A DNA stretch of 64,000 bases from Paraphysomonas bandaiensis (lineage: Eukaryota > Chrysophyceae), in the NCBI GenBank assembly GCA_965644295.1, contig CBFFRP010000146.1, positions 124,001 through 188,000 of the forward strand, in the 5' to 3' direction. Shown piece by piece: positions 22,325 through 34,400 of the stretch. The notes under the pieces were generated by a model that worked only from the letters and a program-made list of their open reading frames with translations, did no database searches and was not told where the DNA came from. The number at the start of each line of letters is the position of its first letter. The first letter of the stretch is position 1. The translations under genes were made by a program, and so were the position numbers.

Positions 22325-24046
22325 GCATACCGCAGGTCACGTGCTTCAAAAGACGAAGAGTCAAATGACTGGCGTAATGGTTCAGGAAGAACTGTATCAT
22401 TTGATCAAAGAGCTGCTCGTAACTCCACTGGGGCTAAAGAGGAGTTTCTAGCTCCCACTGAAGACGAGGTGGTTGGTGGACAGTTAGTTGGAAAAGATCC
22501 CAAACAACTGGCAATATATTTTGTATTGATGGTTTTTGTCGGTCTTGGAAACAAAATTTTCAATAAATTAATGACTGTAAGTGCACTCATCATATTTATG
22601 TTGTATTCTAATTTGTACCGCAGATTCCCATGCACAGTAAGACACTCAGCTAATCTCGAGTAACATGAGCTAACTGTTTAACAGATTACCCTAATTTTTT
22701 GAATTTATTGACAACCACGATGTATGTTCCGGTGGGTAGCATATAAGCGAATATGTTAAAGTTGATAGTTTACTGTGTCAAAATAGGTGTGTTTCGCCTA
22801 CATCATACCCATGGCTCGAAATGGTGGCATTCCAAAAGAACAACTGGACCTTCCATATAAGCCGTTTGCAGTCATGGGCGGTCTGGATGCGATCGCAGGT
22901 ATTATGCAAGTCTTCGCCGCGACATACCTTCCTGGTCCGATGATCATCCTGATGGTGAGATAACTCGTCTTCTATTGATGCATAGTACTCAAGTGTTGTG
23001 TTGACAGAGTCAATCCGCTATCCCTATCAGCATGGTGATTTCCAAGTACCTTATCAATGCACAGTACAACAAGTACCAATACGCGGGAGCTATTATTGTG
23101 GCTGTCGGGATCGTGGTGGTTCTTGCACCAACTATCACCGGTGGTGGAAGCCCTATATGGGCTATTGTCATGATGGTTAGTTGTATTCCCATGACTCTAT
23201 CATCTGTTTACAAGGAAATATCTCTTGGTGAAACTGAGCTTGACCCGGTATGTTTCATTTTCTTCACGTTGCTATTACTAACCTATGAATATTTGTTAAG
23301 ATGTACCTGAATGGCATGATCTGCGTCTTCCAGCTTCTCTTCTCACTTGTGCTCTGCGTGCCCTCGTCACTTGCATCAGACCCCCCCGTACCCATTCCCG
23401 ATCTGCCTCAGAATCTTCTCAATGGTCTGAAGTGTTTTTTTGGTATCAGCTCTATGACTTGTGATGACGACGAGGATGATGGAGAATGTTCCGCTGATCA
23501 CTGCATGCCTAATGCTCCTATGTTCGTCACAATATATCTGGTATTCAACCAGCTTTATAACTTGCTTATTATCCTCATCCTCAAGTACGGATCAGCGAAT
23601 ATTCTCTGGCTGGTAAGTGCTTGGAACATATGATTATAAGCTGTGCTTACTCTAATGAAAACGATAGGCAATGACCCTCATGGTTCCCCTAGGCAATGTG
23701 GTATGTGCTTTGCAATACATGTGCCATCTTGAAACTGATGCTGTTCTAGGCTTTTACTCTTCCCTTTGTTCCTGAACATCAAGGGCTACGTGTGACGGAT
23801 ATTATTGGTCTGGTCATTATATGCGGTGGACTGGGTGTGTACCGCTTCCTTTCAGATGCCATCAAGAAGTACCAGGAGAAGCATGATGGTCATGAATCGG
23901 CCTCTGTGAAGGAACCACTCCTTGACCTCGTGAAGGATGTTGATAGAGTAATCAGCGTCACCGGAGAAGAAGAAGATAGCGACGAGACGGAGGGAACAAA
24001 GTCCACTCAGTCAAGAATGTACCCTGATGATGGAACGGGTCTCTAA
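22325..24046 (+). CDS. CRT-like (chloroquine-resistance-transporter family) membrane transporter, about 454 aa
   Basis: Eight exons are visible (22325-22576, 22624-22636, 22685-22731, 22787-22954, 23008-23247, 23301-23612, 23668-23700, 23750-24046) giving 453 residues in consistent phase. The start codon is in an unresolved upstream exon, because the frame is closed just before 22325. Exon 2 is only 13 nt. The product belongs to the drug/metabolite transporter superfamily, CRT-like branch: KIFNKLMT-IPMHNYPNFLN follows the PfCRT first loop, and AIPISMVISK, SSVYKEISLGETELD and VTDIIGLVIICGGLGVYRF match conserved parts. About ten membrane segments and a Cys-rich, acidic lumenal loop (CDDDEDDGEC) between segments are visible. 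Such proteins sit in vacuolar, lysosomal or plastid membranes and move peptides, amino acids or glutathione. The acidic C-terminal tail is cytosolic. Confidence 0.85.
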
Positions 24047-24571
24047 TCTTTTGGCGTGTACACTATTATCACGCGTAAGCTAGGTGATAGTTGTACTCGT
24101 CACATACAAATATTAGCTCGATCATTGAAATACGATAGTGCATCCTGAACATGTGGGCTTGATGCTCTGTTGCATATATATTCTGTGTGGTTTGGCTTAT
24201 ATCGTAAATAAGTATCATGGATATTACAACGCTCTTAGTCGCTTTTTATATCTCTTTAACCTTGAGTACGTACTACGCCTACTGACCGTCGCTATATATC
24301 TAATGCGGAGCATATACTATACAATACAATTAGTGTACAAGGAGGCAGTATGATATTTTTGTTTCTATCTGTCCGTTGGTGTGTGTTCGGCAGTACACTG
24401 CACATTTCCTAGCTAACTTAACTATAACTTGACTACTAAGGAGCGGCCCATATGTATTTGAATATGGAGCGGCACTGATATACTTGACCAATTGATAATA
24501 ACCCAAATTACTTAAATCGTATACACACAATAGTAAGCACCCCTATAGCCATATTCCATGTTGCCACACAA
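24047..24571. other. Intergenic DNA between convergent genes
   Basis: No gene is seen; only short stop-rich frames. It separates the 3' ends of the CRT-like gene and the Cys-rich gene. Confidence 0.45.
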
Positions 24572-25001
24572 TTACAGGGAGAGGTGCGAATCGCTAGTCA
24601 TTGGTGGGTGCGGCTGGCGGTTTAGCGTGCACATCTCGCCATTACAATACCCGCGTTTAAGAGTATCAGCAGTGTTAGTAAACTCACAACCTCCTCCACC
24701 ACATTCTCCCCCTTTACAACCATCAAAAATACAAGCACCACCTGATAAATTATCCGTTATATATGTCAGTTACTTATATATATTTACCGTTACAAACTGG
24801 ATTGACACAATTCACAAATTTACAGGCACCTCCACCACAATATACAGGCTCCTGACAATTTTCAAATAAACATGCCCCACCATTGCATTCATAATCACAT
24901 GCTACAGGTCTGTGTTTTACATTAAACATATCAGAGTAGGATACACTGATAGTGATAAGTAGCAGTGTATAGATAGATCTTAAACCAGTCATATTAACCA
25001 T
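24572..25001 (-). CDS. Small secreted Cys/Gly-rich repeat protein, 127 aa
   Basis: Two exons (25001-24788 and 24741-24572, intron 46 nt) give 127 residues. The N-terminus is a clear signal peptide (TGLRSIYTLLLITISVSYS). The mature part has four short repeats of the pattern C-x-G-G-A/G-C-x-F: CNGGACLFENC, CGGGACKFVNC, CNGGACIFDGC and CGGGGCEF. About 17 cysteines suggest a disulfide-rich extracellular protein, or a vacuolar one. The intron falls inside the third repeat and restores it exactly (CN-GGACIF), which supports the model. No named family is recognised; such proteins occur among surface or effector-like proteins of protists, but this is only analogy. The C-terminal 30 residues lack repeats. 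Confidence 0.75.
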
Positions 25002-25639
25002 ATATATCAGTTCTCTATAGCTAGTGGTGTTGACGGATATCAGGTAGAGTAAAGTAACTTATAATGAGAATAATCTAAGCACTCTGTTGTATGTATGCAT
25101 ATATACTGTACGTAGAGTCCCATATGGCATATATATACACTTGTATCGTAGTTGTTAACGTAATTAAGGTACTGTACTGCTGTATACATTGCTGTGTACA
25201 TACTGTAGTTTCAAGGTTAAACTCTGTGATAAATATTCAGTTTCTATTTGTTAAAAGCAGGGTTTTCAGATATTAGAATCACAACATTCGCCGAAATCTA
25301 GGGACTACTTTTTTTTTGCTTTTTCTAAAAGTAATTTTTTTACATTTTATGCAGTGCATACATGCTATATCGTACACTCATCCAGTCAGGAAATTGTAAT
25401 TTTGTCCGGTGCAATATTCTTATTTCCTCCTGTACAGATGTCCATATGGACAGCAGTACATGCACATATCCATGCATGTCGAGTGTTGCATATCTTAAGG
25501 AGAGAACTGTTGCAATAAGCAGAGATCATTATAATTTTATAAGATACTGCATAGAATATGTATAAGTCATCACTGAAAGGGACTCATGCTGATGCCCATA
25601 ACCTGCTAACATATGTGCATACATGCATTCCTATACATT
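25002..25639. other. AT-rich intergenic DNA
   Basis: No gene is seen. The intergenic motif TACTGCTGTATAC occurs near 25170 and a reverse form near 25452. Confidence 0.45.
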
Positions 25640-27890
25640 GAAAGTCTTTTTATTTAGCAATAGGCGTTAAAAACTCATTCCGATCCAGTGGCTAGTTGAA
25701 TGCTAGATCTACTAGTTAGACCTCTACCTATAACTAATCAGCACAAATTCTATTATCCTACTATTTAGTGCTACAGAAGCTGCTTGTGCGTCGCCGCAAG
25801 CACCAAGGTGCAACCACTTCCGTTCTTGATGTTGTGTGTGAGTTCGCCCTGCTCGTGTGTCTGAGGACTCACTGGCGCGTGTTGTCCGGGAGTCTCCCCT
25901 TGGGATAAGGTTCTGCCTGGCTCGGAGGTACAGGGTTCTGTATTAAGGTCCTGAGCGTACCGAGCACTAGATGTGTGCACTGAGAGGTTGATGGTGTGGT
26001 GGAATGTGGCGGTGTCGCCATGCACCGTCTGGGCGTTGGGCATAAGTGGAGTTGCCGGAGACGTCGTCACCGTTGTCTAGGGCATGTTGGTTTCATACGG
26101 TCCGGTGCTATGGTCCTTTGTGTATGGTTGGTAGGGTTCATAGGTGCGGTGGGCGGTGTTCCAGTCTCGGTTCGTCTGTGGATTCCTAGTCATCTTAGTA
26201 CCCTTGGGCGTTTCCGTTTCTGTCTATGTTTTGGATGCGGCCGCGGTAGTAGCTTTGGGGGACCTTTCTGTAGGGTAACGTATCTTCTACCTCGATCTTG
26301 GATCATTAGTTTTGCTGCAGCGAAAAGCGGTAGAAGCAATTTGATGATCGCTGATTCGATGCTGCGTAGTCCTTGGGATGTCAGTGACTCATGGATGTGA
26401 TCTCCAAAAGCCATTTCAAGCTGAGTAGTTGTGATGGTACCCGTCCAGAATCTCTCCACCTGTGGCACGGAAGGGTTCCAGGCCCTGCTGGAGAGTCACT
26501 GGAGTACAGTTGTGATCCATTGGGGTAGTTCCGGATTTCTCACTTCTTCTAGAAGCGCGTTTTTGTGGCTGTGAAATGCAGACTCCCTTATCTGTGTTAT
26601 GTTGTCATTTGTACAGTCTAGACACATATGCTTGAGTGAGTCTAGTCTAAATCCGCAGTCAGAACATGCGGCTTTAGCCATGTCGAGTCCGTGTTTGGTT
26701 TTCGCCCGGTTTCTTCCTATGCTGAAGGATTTGTCCCATGTCAGTGCTACATTGAGTACTCGCTGGCGCAGGTGGGAGCTCACTTTGTCCTTTGAGGGTC
26801 CACCATCTGCTTGCGCCAGTTTGCGCGGAAGTAGTGCTCCGCTGTCTTTCCAGTATCAGGATTGTGACCGGAGCGTTGGTCTCGGTGAGCTGTGTAGGCC
26901 TCCAGCGTCCGTTGATTACGGAGTGATTGGAAATCCGTGAGCAGGGGGCTAGTGCGATACGGCCGTCGTTCCCCAGTTAGACGCCAGTGCCATAAACCCT
27001 CGGTGAGTATTCTCTCAATGGCTTGGTCCACTTCTATGTTACAGACAGTGTAATTTTGTCGACCGAGGAGTCTATCTACCTCAAGCCAGTCCTCTCCTGC
27101 TACTGCGCAGACAGTATGAGCGCCATTGCTGCTCCCATGAGCTCGTATGCATACGGGCCAAGTCCAGGTACGTCGCTGAAGGGTGTCTCTAATCGCAGTA
27201 TTTTTGTTGTACCGGTCTTCCATTCATCCTCCGGTGGGAGCCAGACTGCCACCGCTCCTCCATAATGTGCCCATCTTGTGCGTGGGTGTACATGCGTAAT
27301 GCGGCGCGGGGATAGGGCTGTGGGCGTGTATGAGCCGTCCGTGAAGATTGCCTTATAGGTATCCGCGTTTGCATCATCCAGTCCTAATGTGCGGATAATG
27401 TTGGTCAGGGTGTTGGTATCTTGAGGTTCCGGATTTTCGGGTTGGTGGAGTGTGAGGCCAACCTCCGTACCCCATTCCCGTAGGCTTAAGGCAAAGTGGT
27501 GGTAGTTTGGGTACGGAGCGGTAGTCTGTGTTAGAAGAAAGTGCGCTGCGTCACCGGTATCTCCGCCTAGGATTATGGCGCGCTGTAGGGAGCCCCATTT
27601 TTGTTCTTGAGCGGAATCTGAGAAGCGTTTCATTCCAAGTCCATTATGCCTGAGAGAGAGGTAGATCAATTCCGTGGGGTATCCAGGACTCAGGCTTAGT
27701 GCTGTCCTGTAAAGGGTTGCGCAGGTGGAATCGATGTCCTTGTAACATTGTAGGGGCCAAGAAGCCTTGGTGGCCTTGTAAAGTAGAGTGGGGATGATTT
27801 GGGTCTCTATAACCATGACTTTGCAACCCGCTGAGGCGTGCTTGATCCCAAGGTGTGTGCCCGCTGCCTTTGCACACCTATAGATCGATA
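25640..27890 (-). mobile_element. 5'-truncated non-LTR retrotransposon (LINE) with RNase H
   Basis: On the minus strand from about 27890 the relic encodes the end of a reverse transcriptase (GTHLGIKHASAGCKVMVIET, thumb region), then an RNase H domain (KAIFTDGSYTP with catalytic-type Asp; AYELMGAAMALILSAQ with Glu), then a zinc-binding motif CSDC-x8-H-x4-C and the C-terminal region shared with the 13-kb copy. The catalytic YADD part of the reverse transcriptase is missing, so the copy is truncated. Frameshifts and stops (for example near 27100, 26780 and 26490) break the frame. The 3' untranslated end (25640-25790) shares TTTAGCAATAGGCGTT, CTACTATTTA and GAAGCTGCTTGTGCGTCGCC with the fragment at 61580-61769. 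RNase H downstream of the RT is found in clades such as I and Tad; clade not assigned. Confidence 0.85.
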
Positions 27891-28478
27891 CATGTATACA
27901 CACATAAGCATATATACAGTATGATAGGAGCTGTTCGGTGTATGTATATTACATCCATGTATACAGTAATTGCGTTGCATATATAATGTATGAGGGGTGT
28001 ATTCATCTGCAATAAGTAAGAAAAGTTCTAGAGAGGAATGACATTAAGAAGCATGTGTAGTCTAGTTAGCGTATGAATAGCACAGGATTCATAAGCATTC
28101 ATTACTTACGAGGGCTTTAATGTTTTTATAATGCTGAATGCATAATGTATGATATATGGTCATAGACAGGAGTGGCTATTGCAATAGATGCATTTGCTTT
28201 TATTAATGCTGCTGGAACAATGCAGCTGACTTACGCACTGATTAGTGTATTGTAAGCCGATATGCCAGGTACACAAGCATGCTAGTGAATTTCATATTAC
28301 AGCTTTTATGATACACTCAAGGAAATCTAAATCAATATAGGAGTAAAGACGCAACGGTGATTCTTCCGAATAAGACTCCATTAGGTTTTAATAATGTAAT
28401 ATAGATCGATTCACTTTCCACATATTCACCACACTATCACACAAACACCAATTTACACTATAAAATGCATACACCAGC
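27891..28478. other. AT-rich intergenic DNA
   Basis: No gene is recognised; only short frames and TATA-like tracts. Confidence 0.45.
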
Positions 28479-31400
28479 TTACTTAATCCAACTCATTGCA
28501 AACTCCGATCTTGTTTCCACTCCCTTACGTAAATTTTGAACCAGTGATGAGAGCCCAAGAGCTTCCTCAATCTGTATGGAAAAAGTAAGAAAAGATCAGC
28601 GATGTACCTCAAGTAAAAATACCTCCCCGTCAGAAACGCCAGTGTCTGCTGAAGTCTGTTGGCTCTGAAAAGATACCGGACGGTTGCCGGAATCTATCGT
28701 CTCACTCCGCCTCATTTGTTTATGCGAAAAGTCGATCAGATCGTCTCGTCTCTTAATGGCTGCGAAATTTGGAGGAGATGATTCACACTCTTCAGTTTGG
28801 GGAACCACTACATTAGAATTTTCAGCAACGGTTGACCGCTTCCGAATAATGTCGATCAGAGTTGGATTGACAAAAGATGATCGTCTCCTGCCGCGGTTTC
28901 TAGTGGCAGGGGCGGTTTCCTTTCTCTTAGACGGCTCAAGGTAGTTCCTGTAAAATAACATTAAAATTCATGGTATTTCCACTATTATTGTCTACACACC
29001 CAAAAAAGTTTCTGAGCTCAGCCAACTTTTTCCCGTGGATTGAAAATAGGTGACAAAACGTCTCTGCAACAACATCCACAGTCTTCGTCGACAGCTGACG
29101 CTTCAAAAAAGTAGACTGTTTCTTCTTCTCGTCACCAGCATTTTTGATCGTTATCTATATGGAGATATGTGTGTAATCAAACCAACTCATCACAACAAAC
29201 CAACTCAACAATACCTCTACATCAACAATGCCAACTAAGCGTCCGTTTTTGTCGCGCATATCTTGTTTAACGTGATACGATACATCCTGGACTTCGTCGT
29301 CTTCGTTGTCAGAGTCAGAATCTGTATTATCACTGAATTCCACAACTTCAGGAACACTGACTTGTTTACGTATACTACGGTGTCGTCTACTGCCCTCACG
29401 TCTGCTGCTTTCGTTGGCACAATATACCCTTCGACTGCTGTGCATGCTCTCCTTCCTTCGAACACTTGGACCCTCAATGTTCGTGTCGCACACAGCCATC
29501 GACTCGAGTTCGTCAAACTTAATCACAGCCTTACCGCAGAGACCTCCATCCTGATAATTTATCGTCAATTCCACATGTAACAAATAACATTGCAAAACCT
29601 TAGCTTCTCTGTCATTGAAGACAAGTATACGTATATCAGTCGCAGCTCGCGGGGCGTGAAAAGTGAACGTCTCGTTCCATATAGTCCGGCCTCTTGAAGT
29701 TGACTTCTGTGTTGATCTCGTTTTTCGTGCACCACAATTCAGTCTGGCGTACAGGGTTTTGGGAGCAAAAGGACTAGAACTGCTTTTCGTTGGTGACACA
29801 TCACGGAGCGCCCCTAGTTTCACCGTGACTAGTTTTCCGGGAGACATAGCGGATGACGTGTTTAGCCGACCCTCTCTGCAAAGCGCCTCGCCCTCCTGGA
29901 AATATTCTCTGTCACCGCTGGATTCACCCTTCGAGTTATAGTATCGTGCAAATGCCCTGCCCTTGCGCAGAATATGTATGTCAGTATCGTCTCCAGTACA
30001 CAGTATAACCTGACCAGGTGTCGCAATGGTTGGTTCAATAAACCTGACCATGCTGTAGACAAACCCAAGCTGGTACTCCGAGGCTTCTGTATCAAGTAAA
30101 CAAAGTGAACACAGTGCGTCAAAGCAGTTCAGTTGAATGAACTCTAAAAGAAGTGGCTTCGGAATTAGTCTGAAGTCAGACAACTCCACGCTATTATCAA
30201 GATCTGACGAGAGGTAGTCGTAGTACATTGCAACACTGCTTCGTATAGATTCGTTGAACTGATTGCTGGCACAAAATTGAATCATAGATTCGCGACTCCG
30301 ACGCACAGACCCACTCTGTTTGTCCACATTTTCAATTATAGAGCTCAGCACAGCAGTAACACCAGCATCACAGAGAATTGCACCCGTAATCATTATAAAT
30401 ATAGAGTATATTCTTTCCACATCGGTGGCCATTGAAATATTACCGTATCCAACAGTCACGATGGTATATATTGCCCACAAGTACCCCCTTGAATATATCG
30501 ACACAGAAGACATGTTATCATATTCATTTTCCTGTATCCAGGAACTTTCACCTTGGACCCCTATCCAGCATAGCATACAGCAGGCTAGATGACCAAAATA
30601 CCACATTACAGCTACCATCTTTAGAATGCGCACGTGGTCTGCGGAGAGCCGTTTCCCTGATATACTTTCCACAATGGTGAGGAGTCGCTGAAAGTGTCTG
30701 TTCACACCACGTAGTCTCATTAAGTACAGAATCCTTAAGAACACAAAAGTCGAGACGTTTCGAGTTATTCCATACCACAATAGAGCAATCGGTAAGGATG
30801 ATACGACATCCCACTTTAAGTGGCGATCAATGTAAATAGCTGAATACTCACTTCTACATGTCATGAGAACACCATCTTCGTCAAGAGCAAAATAACGCAA
30901 ATTTAAATATATGTCAACGGAGAAAAATACAAAGAGCATAGTATCAAATACTCCCACTGTAACGTCGATTTGACTGAAGGCAATAAAGAACGGAACAGTC
31001 GCCGCAATGTAAGTCCCAAACATAACTGTCAGCAGTGTCCATATACGAGAAAAGTTCGAGTCGGGAAGTATACAAAACTCAGTTCGAGTGGTTTTTTTAT
31101 CGGTCGATACGATTCGCGACATTTTCGAATTTTTCAAGTTCCCATTTAGTGTTTGCACTAAATGTGCTGTTGATGTTTTCCAGAGAGCAACAAAATTTAC
31201 TCTCAATAAGCTTTCAAACTGATCTTCGTATCCGTAGTGTTCTACTAGCTCCCAGAAACTTTCATACGTCATCTCAAAACAAACAACATCAGATATGGCT
31301 TGCGCAGCACACGAGTAACACGCTTTCGTAAAGAACTCCGACTCGCCCAGAATACCAACAGAGCTAAACAATTTCGAATATTGCTGGCCCGTACCCTCGT

Positions 31401-34400
31401 TGACAAATGAAACCTCCCCACTGATCATTATATATATTGACAGAGCAGCCTCTCCGGAATGAAAAATAAAATCAGGAGACATGTAGTGCTGCAAATCTGA
31501 TAGTAGTGTTAGCTGTTTACTTCAACATGTTTACACGCTTACCCATACGTGCACTAATGTCATATCTGAATCCACTATGGCACTGCTTCACAAAAAATAA
31601 GTTGTCAATTTTATTTCTCAGTAAATTGGCAGTGAGCTCAGAATATATATGAGGGGAAACGAATTGTCTGATTTCATGGCCTGTAAACACGTATATATAA
31701 GTGGTAAATCTATTAATAATTCAAAGCAGTCATACTTTGTGCCCCTCTTTGTAGCGTCCATAATTTGTCCATGTATGCACTAGCTTTCCGCATCAACTCA
31801 TCCGACGATTTTTCTCGAAGAAGAAGTCTCTTGATGCGATCACAACGGTTTCTATATATGTCTGAAGTCACATCCAAATGAGAAACTATGTCTTGAAGGC
31901 AGGTCACAACCTAACATAACGGTTACATAAATAAAATAGAAAATATAGGATTGGCTAACCATTGTGTACACTGCGGTCCCAACAATGAATACAAATAAAG
32001 AAAATATATGTTCTGTGAGGGACACGGCAGCTATGTCACCATATCCAACTGTTGTCAACGTTGCTGTGGCCCAATATATGGAATATACGTACTGCATGTA
32101 AAGTAAGACATATTTATTATTGACCATGGTTTTACCTGTTAAAGCAGCATGTCGAATGGGGGAGGTCCATTACAGTTGTCACTTTGTCCATAGGATTTAA
32201 ACGAACACGACCTGAAATAAAATATCAATTAGAGTGTTCATTTAAATAAGATTTTAACACGATGGTACCTTAAAATGCCGGCGCTATCAGCCCAATTATT
32301 ACTATTTCCATTTATATGTGCCTGAATTCCGATGAGTTACTTTTAAAATGTATAATAGAAATACACCGCACCTGGTTACCAACAATGAAAAACAAACATC
32401 CCACTACATGTGCAGAAAGGAAAACCACAAACATAAGCTTGAATATACGAATAGCGTAGCGAAACCCGGAACTTAATTTCGTGAAAAGAACATCTTCATA
32501 AGACTGTACATGCGATGGCAAATCTAACACCCGGGCCAGTTTGTTCAAACGATACACGGCTAAAGTTTGACCCAAGCTTAGACCAGGTAAAGCACCAGAT
32601 AGAACAAGTATATCAAAAGGAATGGAGGCAAAGGCGTGTATAATGAAATTGTGCGAAAGATAATTGGCCTTAATCTTGGCTCTGGACATAACCAGTTCAT
32701 TCTTGTCAGTGTATGCTAGAAAAATCATTCTCAGAATGATGTCTACCACGTACATAATATCCCCAAGACAGTCTATTCCAAGGAATGGCGAGATAACAGA
32801 TTCAACCCCTTCCATGAAAGTAACGCGGGCAAGAATCAAAAGCAAGTTATATATAGTGACAAGCGTAAGAATCACAAGCCATATATTGTACCCCATTGAT
32901 TGTGGTTTGACGAAGACTTTGTCACTATCTATCACACCCATCTCATGGATCACCTGTAACGCCCGTATTGATGGAGCAGGAGTGTCAATGATAGACTTGG
33001 CAGCAGTTTTGGCAGCCTCGTGCATATTCTCCATCACATCCTTGGTAGACCGTAAACCGTGCTCTCTGACCAGCTCTTGAAATTTTGACCTTCTCAGATA
33101 CCATATCTCACTGTTCGTATAAGCCTCTGCTCTGAAATTACAATATCCACTTTCTTCAAAAAGAAAAATTTCTGCAAAACTATCTCCATGTGAAAGTTTT
33201 TGTGTCTTTCGCCCCTGTGCAGTCAAAATCTGGACTAATCCACTTTGCACAAAATACATTCCACTGGCCGGGGTGCCAGGAGATATAATCACAGATCCAC
33301 TAACTACAAATTGAAGTTCGATGGAAAGCATAAGTTGACGAATGAAACCAGAGTCACACTGTGAGAATAGCTTGGAGGAGAGGACCGAGTCCATGACCAT
33401 AAACTGGCGCAAATCTTCCTGCAAGTAATCCGGGAGCATACTCGAAATCAACTTCGCTTCATCCATTCCTTGTCGTTCACGATCCATGTAGTCCAGATAG
33501 GCAAGTACCCCCATGTGTTCTTTCTCGTCAAGAGATTTTCTCAACAGTTTGTCATCTACATTCATAGATATCTGATTTTGATTTACAGATATGGTCTGCA
33601 AAAAAGTCTTAACTACTTCCTTTCTGTGCCCAATGTTACCCACAGATGTGTCAGTATTGTGGAAATAGGATGCAGCATTGGCAATGATAGTCGCACAGGT
33701 GCAAGATCCCACAATGGAGGACACCACTACATACACAGTGGTAGAAGTTGAATCGGCGACAACATCTCCATACCCTACTGTTGTCATAGTAGTAATACAC
33801 CAGTACAAACTCTCAGCAAATGCGCTGCCACTTCCATCAACATGCAGCAGTGACCACCCAATAGCAGTCCAGAGACATACAAAAAGAGTAACTATACTAA
33901 GATGCACCACTGTGATACCTTCCGTGCTAATAAGAGTTAAATTCCTTTGCTTCTCGAAGAAATTCAAAAAGTTGGAGATGTTTTCAAACAGAAGTATGCC
34001 CCAAAGGAGTTTCGAAAGCCTAATACTGTTCGTCATATAATATCAAACAGAAGAAATTGACCTTACCTGAGGCAGAGCACATACCCTATAAACGGTGCTA
34101 AGAGGTCTAAAGGAATCACAGCCACAAGTGACACGTATGCCCTCCACGACCCTATAAATTTGTTGAATATCTCCCTCGGATCTGCAACTACAACGTGTTG
34201 TTCGGATTCAAAATGCGTGAAAGCAAAGAAAAAACTGTTCAAGAGAATATCAACAATGAATAATACATCCAGAAAGTAGTCGACGACTAGGCTCCAATCC
34301 CATTGCGAAAGGCACCCTCCAATAGAACCATCATAACAGTCAATATAGGCCAAAATTCTACGCAATCCATTATCACAAGACGTAATTGAGCAGCTTCATG

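Noticed and set aside
32140-32211. In-frame TAA in the third channel repeat, as sign of a split gene or of TAA coding for Gln
   Set aside because: A 47-nt GT-AG intron (32136-32182) removes it and restores the phase; TAA is used as true stop in several other genes.
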